Shown: piece after piece, positions 60,134 through 64,000 of the stretch
Numbering within the stretch: position 1 is the first letter of the stretch
How the letters are laid out: every line of letters starts with the position of its first letter
Assembly: GCA_023150945.1 (NCBI GenBank)
Contig: JAKLJX010000016.1
Location: 1 to 64,000, forward strand
Reading direction: 5' to 3'
DNA length: 64,000 bases
Origin: a bacterium
GTDB taxonomy: Bacteria > Zhuqueibacterota > Zhuqueibacteria > Zhuqueibacterales > Zhuqueibacteraceae
Notes under the pieces: generated by a model
Database searches by the model: none
What the model saw: the letters and a program-made list of their open reading frames with translations, nothing else
What the model was told of the DNA's origin: nothing
Made by a program: the position numbers and the translations under genes

Positions 60134-62743
60134 ATGCAGTTGATTGAATCATTGCGCGGCAAACACGCGCTGCTCCTTTTGCTGTTGGCCGGCATGCTGG
60201 CCGGCCTCGCGCCGCGCACCGCAGCCGGCGACAAAAAACCCGGCATCACGCTACGCATGCAAAACACCCCGCTGCGCACTGCCATCGAAAAAGTGGCGCA
60301 GTTGTACGGCCTCAACATTCTCTATGCCGACGCCACGCTGGAAGATCTCACCGTCAGCGGCGAGCTGATCGATCTCAGCGCTGAAGAAGTGCTGCTCTTT
60401 TTGCTGAAGGACTCTGCCATTGCCTTCAAACGCGTGAGCGACAAGCAAGTCGTGCTCTATCGCAAGGGCGAGCGCCGCGCTCTGGATATCTCCGGCCTGG
60501 TCGTCGATAGCCGCACCGGCGAGACGCTGCCGTACGCCAGCATCCGGCTGGTCGGCTCGCGCCTGGGCGCGACCGCGGATGAGTTCGGCCAGTTCACGCT
60601 GCTGGGCTTGCCGGCGCAAGCGTGTACGCTGCAAGTCGACTACATGGGCTATTACTCCGCGCGCACCCCTATCGACGCCACCAATCTTTCGCCGCGGCTG
60701 CAGTTCGCGCTGCAGCAGAGCATCCTGGCGCTGCAGCCGGTGACCGTGCAGGCGCACAACTGGGAGATCATGGCCGCCGGTCCGCGCCTGAGCGAAATCG
60801 TCGCGGCGCCCGCAAGCCTGGCGCATTTGCCTGCTTTCGGCGGCAAGGACGTGCTGCGCGCGCTGCAACACATGCCGGGCGTGAATCAAGACACCAACGG
60901 CTCGGCCGCACTCAACATTCGCGGCGGCACACCCGCGGAAAATCTCATCCTGCTCGATGGCATGATCTTGCAGCACGTGGATCATGCCTTCGGCTTGTTG
61001 AGCGCGATCAATCCCGATGTCATCAAAGACGCCCGCGTCTACAAGGGCGGTTTTCCGGCGCGGCTCGACGGCCGGCTTTCCGGCGTGGTGGAGTTGACCG
61101 GCAAATCCGGGGATTTCAATCGCCCCAGCCTGCGCGCGGGCCTGAATCGCATGGCGGCGCACAGCGCAGTTGAATTGCCGCTGGCGGGCCGCGGCGCGCT
61201 GTTGCTCGCCGGCCGTCGTTCCACTTTCACCGACGTGCCGCGCGCGCTGTATGAACGGATGTATCAGGCACCGCCCTTCCTGGACGATTTCATTCAGGTC
61301 GCAGCCGCAACCCCGGCCGCCGCCGCGGCGCCCGATCCGCACCTCACCTTCTATGACGGCTTGAGCAAATTAACCTGGGCGCCCAGCCCCGCTGACGTGA
61401 TTCATGTAACCGCGTTCGTGAGTGAAGATGCCTGGGAGGAACAAAACCGGCGGGCAGAAAATCCGCTCTTGCAGGAATCGCGCTGGGGCAACCGCGGCTT
61501 GAGCGGCCGCTGGCACCGTTGGTGGAGCAATCGCTTCAATTCGAGCCTGCAAGTTTCGCGCTCGCGGTATTTCGTCGAGCAAAGTAATGCCGGCAGCGCA
61601 GCCAGCGTGCTGCGGTCGTCTCATCCGCAGATCGACAACGAATTCGAAGAAAAAGTGATGGCGCTCGACAACGAATGGAAAATCAGCGGCCAGCACGTGC
61701 TGGAATTCGGCGGCCAGACGACCACCACGACCACCACCTTCACGGAATCCCATCCGCAATTTGCCGGGTTGCTGGCGCACGGCGCCACCGGCGAGCAGAC
61801 CTCACTCTACGCGCAGGAAACGTGGCAGCCGGCTGCAGCGCTCGACCTCAGCGCCGGACTGCGCGCCACTTATTTCGATCTCGCCGAGAAGACGTTTTGG
61901 TCCCCGCGCCTGGCGGTGCGGGTGCGGCCGGTCGAGGCCTGGCTGCTCAAAGCGGCATGGGGCCGGCAGCATCAGTATGCCGTGAATCTCGGCAGCGCCT
62001 TCCCCAACCTGCAAGGCCCGCTCAGTTGGCTGATTGCGGACAACACCGTCATCAAGCCCGGCAAGTCCGATCACGGCGTGCTCGGCGTGCAATGGCACAA
62101 CGAAAACTATCTCGTCGATGTGGAGATCTACCGCAAATCCCTGCGCGGTTGGCTGGAGCAAAGCAACTCGGTCGATCGCACCGGAGAAACGCCGGTGATT
62201 GTCTCGTCACTGGCGCAGCGCCGGGGCACTGCGGAAGGCGTCGAAGTGTTGCTGCAGCGAGAGGGGAGAGTTTTGAATGGGTGGATCAGTTACGGCTACA
62301 ATCACACGCGCCTGGCCGCCAGCCGCACCGCGCCGGCTTATGTTGCCGGCACCGACGTGCCGCACAAGCTGAAAATGGCGGCCAACTATCAACACCAGAA
62401 TTGGCGCTTCGCCGTGGCCTGGCAGATTTCATCGGGACAGCCTTACACGATTCCAACCGTGCAGACCGTCACGGTTGACGGTGCCGAGTACAACCTCCTG
62501 AGCGCGCCGCGCGAGCGCAATCAAGGCCGTTTGCCGGCGACGCAACGTTTCGATCTCAGCGTGGCACGTGACTGGCGGATGGGTTTTGCCGACGTCACGC
62601 TGGGAGCGGCAGTGTTCAATCTGTTCGATCAGCGCAAGACTTGGTATCGCCATTTCCAAGTCAGCGAGGGCGTGCTGCAGCCGGTTGCGGTCGAGCGGCT
62701 GGGTCTGACGCCGGCGATCTCACTGGAAGTGCGCTTCGAGTAG
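60134..62743 (+). CDS. TonB-dependent outer-membrane receptor with STN signalling domain
   Basis: This 869-residue protein has a signal peptide, an STN domain (about 37-112; MQNTPLRTAIEKVAQLYGLN), a carboxypeptidase-regulatory-like domain (about 118-200; ISGLVVDSRTGETLPYASI), a plug (about 225-330; MPGVNQDTNGSAALNIRGG) and a beta barrel. The STN domain passes the signal to FecR. The ligand is unknown; no SusD-like partner gene follows, so a siderophore-type or other small ligand is as likely as a glycan. Confidence 0.92.
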   Translation: MQLIESLRGKHALLLLLLAGMLAGLAPRTAAGDKKPGITLRMQNTPLRTAIEKVAQLYGLNILYADATLEDLTVSGELIDLSAEEVLLFLLKDSAIAFKRVSDKQVVLYRKGERRALDISGLVVDSRTGETLPYASIRLVGSRLGATADEFGQFTLLGLPAQACTLQVDYMGYYSARTPIDATNLSPRLQFALQQSILALQPVTVQAHNWEIMAAGPRLSEIVAAPASLAHLPAFGGKDVLRALQHMPGVNQDTNGSAALNIRGGTPAENLILLDGMILQHVDHAFGLLSAINPDVIKDARVYKGGFPARLDGRLSGVVELTGKSGDFNRPSLRAGLNRMAAHSAVELPLAGRGALLLAGRRSTFTDVPRALYERMYQAPPFLDDFIQVAAATPAAAAAPDPHLTFYDGLSKLTWAPSPADVIHVTAFVSEDAWEEQNRRAENPLLQESRWGNRGLSGRWHRWWSNRFNSSLQVSRSRYFVEQSNAGSAASVLRSSHPQIDNEFEEKVMALDNEWKISGQHVLEFGGQTTTTTTTFTESHPQFAGLLAHGATGEQTSLYAQETWQPAAALDLSAGLRATYFDLAEKTFWSPRLAVRVRPVEAWLLKAAWGRQHQYAVNLGSAFPNLQGPLSWLIADNTVIKPGKSDHGVLGVQWHNENYLVDVEIYRKSLRGWLEQSNSVDRTGETPVIVSSLAQRRGTAEGVEVLLQREGRVLNGWISYGYNHTRLAASRTAPAYVAGTDVPHKLKMAANYQHQNWRFAVAWQISSGQPYTIPTVQTVTVDGAEYNLLSAPRERNQGRLPATQRFDLSVARDWRMGFADVTLGAAVFNLFDQRKTWYRHFQVSEGVLQPVAVERLGLTPAISLEVRFE

Positions 62744-62943
62744 AATGAGACAAATTTCGCCAGCGCTGCCGCAATCCTCCCTCCCTGTCCACTCCCACCA
62801 CCACAGATTCCTGCAAGCGTGAGAACAGGCGCAAATTGCTCACCCCTCCCACGGCTACAACTCGATCGCAGCGGCGCATTCGCCCGGTCGCGCGCGAGCA
62901 AGCGCGGCAGGAAGAATTCTTTCGTCAACCTCGTCGGCATCAC
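62744..62943. other. region without a gene after the receptor
   Basis: No intact gene and no terminator with a T-run is visible. Open frames here are extensions of the decayed fragment that follows. Confidence 0.4.
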
Positions 62944-63363
62944 ACGACCGGTGGCACCATCGCCGACGCGGCAGACAGTGCTGTTGCGATCGACAAAGCA
63001 GGCAATCCCACCGCAATGCTGCGCGAGATGTTCGAGCGCCCGGCACAAACGCCGCAGCTCGGCTGGTCTGAACATGAGCCAGTCGCTGCCCGACGGGGAA
63101 CTCTCCGCAGAAAGCGTCTCGCTGAACAGCTCGTAGTCGGTTTCGAAATCGGTGATGCTGATGCGCGCTTTGGATACGCCGGTCGAGCCGCCGGTTTCGG
63201 AAACATAAACAGGTTTGCCAGCGAGGCCCTTGGGAACCCAGCGCCGTACTGGCCCGCCGCGCAGCCATTCGTCTTCGCAATGGCCAAGCCGTTTCAAATC
63301 ATCGTAGCCGTGAGTTTCTTTGCACGGATCGAAATCCAATTTCAAGCATACGCCTTTGCGCAC
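62944..63363 (-). pseudogene. fragment of an adenylate-forming enzyme (phenazine-biosynthesis-like)
   Basis: In the minus frame about 140 codons read like part of an AMP-binding-family protein: KPVYVSETGGSTGVSKARIS is close to the phosphate-binding signature, and FETDYELFSETL, SDWLMFRPAELRRL, ALEHLAQHCGGIACFVD continue in the order seen in proteins annotated as phenazine-type biosynthesis adenylating enzymes. Afterwards the similarity breaks off, and no start with a ribosome site is seen (only GTG). It is best read as a decayed or frameshifted remnant. Confidence 0.45.
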
Positions 63364-63446
63364 ACTTCGATTTTACACATGCTCTGGGCATCATGGAGGA
63401 GACTCACCGCAAGTCGCTCAGATGGTAATTTTGACCATTATCCACA

Positions 63447-64000
63447 TCAGGACCTTTGCCGAATCGCCGCTTGGAAATCAGGCATTGTCGCGTACTTCAC
63501 AAACGCCAGCGTCTGCTCGATGATCGCGCGCGTTGCAGCATTGTTGTCCCGGCCCTCAAAGGCATGACGTCCAGTCGGGTGGTTGAGCAGCGTCACCGGT
63601 GCGTTCTGCGACAAGGCAAGAGACGAGGCTCTTGCAATGGCTGAGTTCGTACGTTCGGAGTCCAGCCCGGCACGAATCCATAACAACGGAAGATCGCGGC
63701 GGAAGCTTTGGATATCGGCGCTGCCGTAGTAGATAACTGCGGCTTTAATGGCGGATTGCATGGTATCCTCAACCGCCGGCAGCGCAGCCCAGGCAGCGCC
63801 TGACGCGGCATATACCGCAATCCTGGCCGGATCCACGCCGTATTCTGACGCATGTTTAGTCAAATGCGCGACGAGGCGCTGAAAGTCATCTCCCGAAGCT
63901 CGCACCGGCGTTGTAGCATTGCCAGTGCCGGGCTCGGCGCGGAGGTCCGGGACGATGGCAACGATGCCGTTGGCAGCCGCAATTCGAGCCCAGCTCTTAT
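63447..64000 (-). CDS. alpha/beta hydrolase (dienelactone-hydrolase-like), 5' end outside the window
   Basis: The frame stays open to the right window edge and reads SWARIAAANGIVAIVPDLRA, then ASEYGVDPARIAVYAASGAA, AIKAAVIYYGSADIQSFRR, LLWIRAGLDSERTN and HPTGRHAFEGRDN, matching the strand-helix order of the family. The nucleophile would be Ser in YAASGAA, the acid Asp in RAGLD, and the His in RHAFEGR. The GTG at 63905 is internal, not the start. Substrate unknown. Confidence 0.75.
   Translation of the reverse strand, partial: KSWARIAAANGIVAIVPDLRAEPGTGNATTPVRASGDDFQRLVAHLTKHASEYGVDPARIAVYAASGAAWAALPAVEDTMQSAIKAAVIYYGSADIQSFRRDLPLLWIRAGLDSERTNSAIARASSLALSQNAPVTLLNHPTGRHAFEGRDNNAATRAIIEQTLAFVKYATMPDFQAAIRQRS

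Overview
This high-GC window looks like a chromosomal segment of an uncultivated bacterium of the FCB group (Bacteroidota, Chlorobiota, Calditrichota and KSB1-type lineages). That is an inference from gene content: a secreted protein ending in a type IX secretion sorting domain with the PNPFNPST signature, a sigma factor/FecR/TonB-receptor trio with STN and carboxypeptidase-regulatory domains, a bactofilin next to an M23 peptidase, TPR proteins with an ExbB/ExbD/ExbD/TonB-type motor, and TamA/TamB. Species cannot be told from the sequence alone.

Layout. 1-2900: tRNA-Asn with its own promoter and terminator, a secreted trypsin-like protease and an unknown exported protein. 2907-8306 (minus): pfk, gap, tpiA, secG and tRNA-Leu(GAG), preceded by aspS; the phosphofructokinase carries the pyrophosphate-type signature. 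8447-19884 (minus): two large TPR proteins, a small exported protein, ExbB, two ExbD and a TonB/AgmX-like protein, probably one envelope machine. 20692-28374 (minus): a complete F1Fo ATP synthase operon with two small assembly-type membrane proteins, behind bactofilin and an M23 peptidase. 30025-41011 (minus): dprA, obgE, a lipoprotein, tamB, tamA, a receiver-like protein, cysQ, and DUF948 and YtxH envelope proteins.

41196-51040 is an accessory island between the housekeeping genes ligA and rtcB, all on the minus strand and locally A/T richer. Its centre is a diversity-generating retroelement (DGR) cassette. It has a membrane-anchored NACHT NTPase whose C-terminal FGE/C-type-lectin domain carries the variable repeat (VR), an Avd accessory gene, and a template repeat (TR). 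TR and VR are 170 bp each and differ at 23 positions, 21 of them at adenines of the TR coding strand. Both repeats are followed by the same A/T block and hairpins. No reverse transcriptase gene is present in the window. Where one would normally sit there are instead an AlbA_2/HATPase gene, a duplicated 5' piece of ligA fused by an ATGA overlap to a nucleotidyltransferase, and a palindromic repeat. Upstream of the NACHT gene is a string of small overlapping genes (DUF4160, DUF2442, MntA-like, truncated HepT-like, retropepsin-like, DUF488).

51045-64000: RtcB interrupted by a LAGLIDADG-type intein, a secreted protein made of five nearly identical DUF4397 repeats, the divergent sigma/FecR/TonB-receptor module, a decayed adenylate-forming-enzyme fragment, and an alpha/beta hydrolase running off the right edge.
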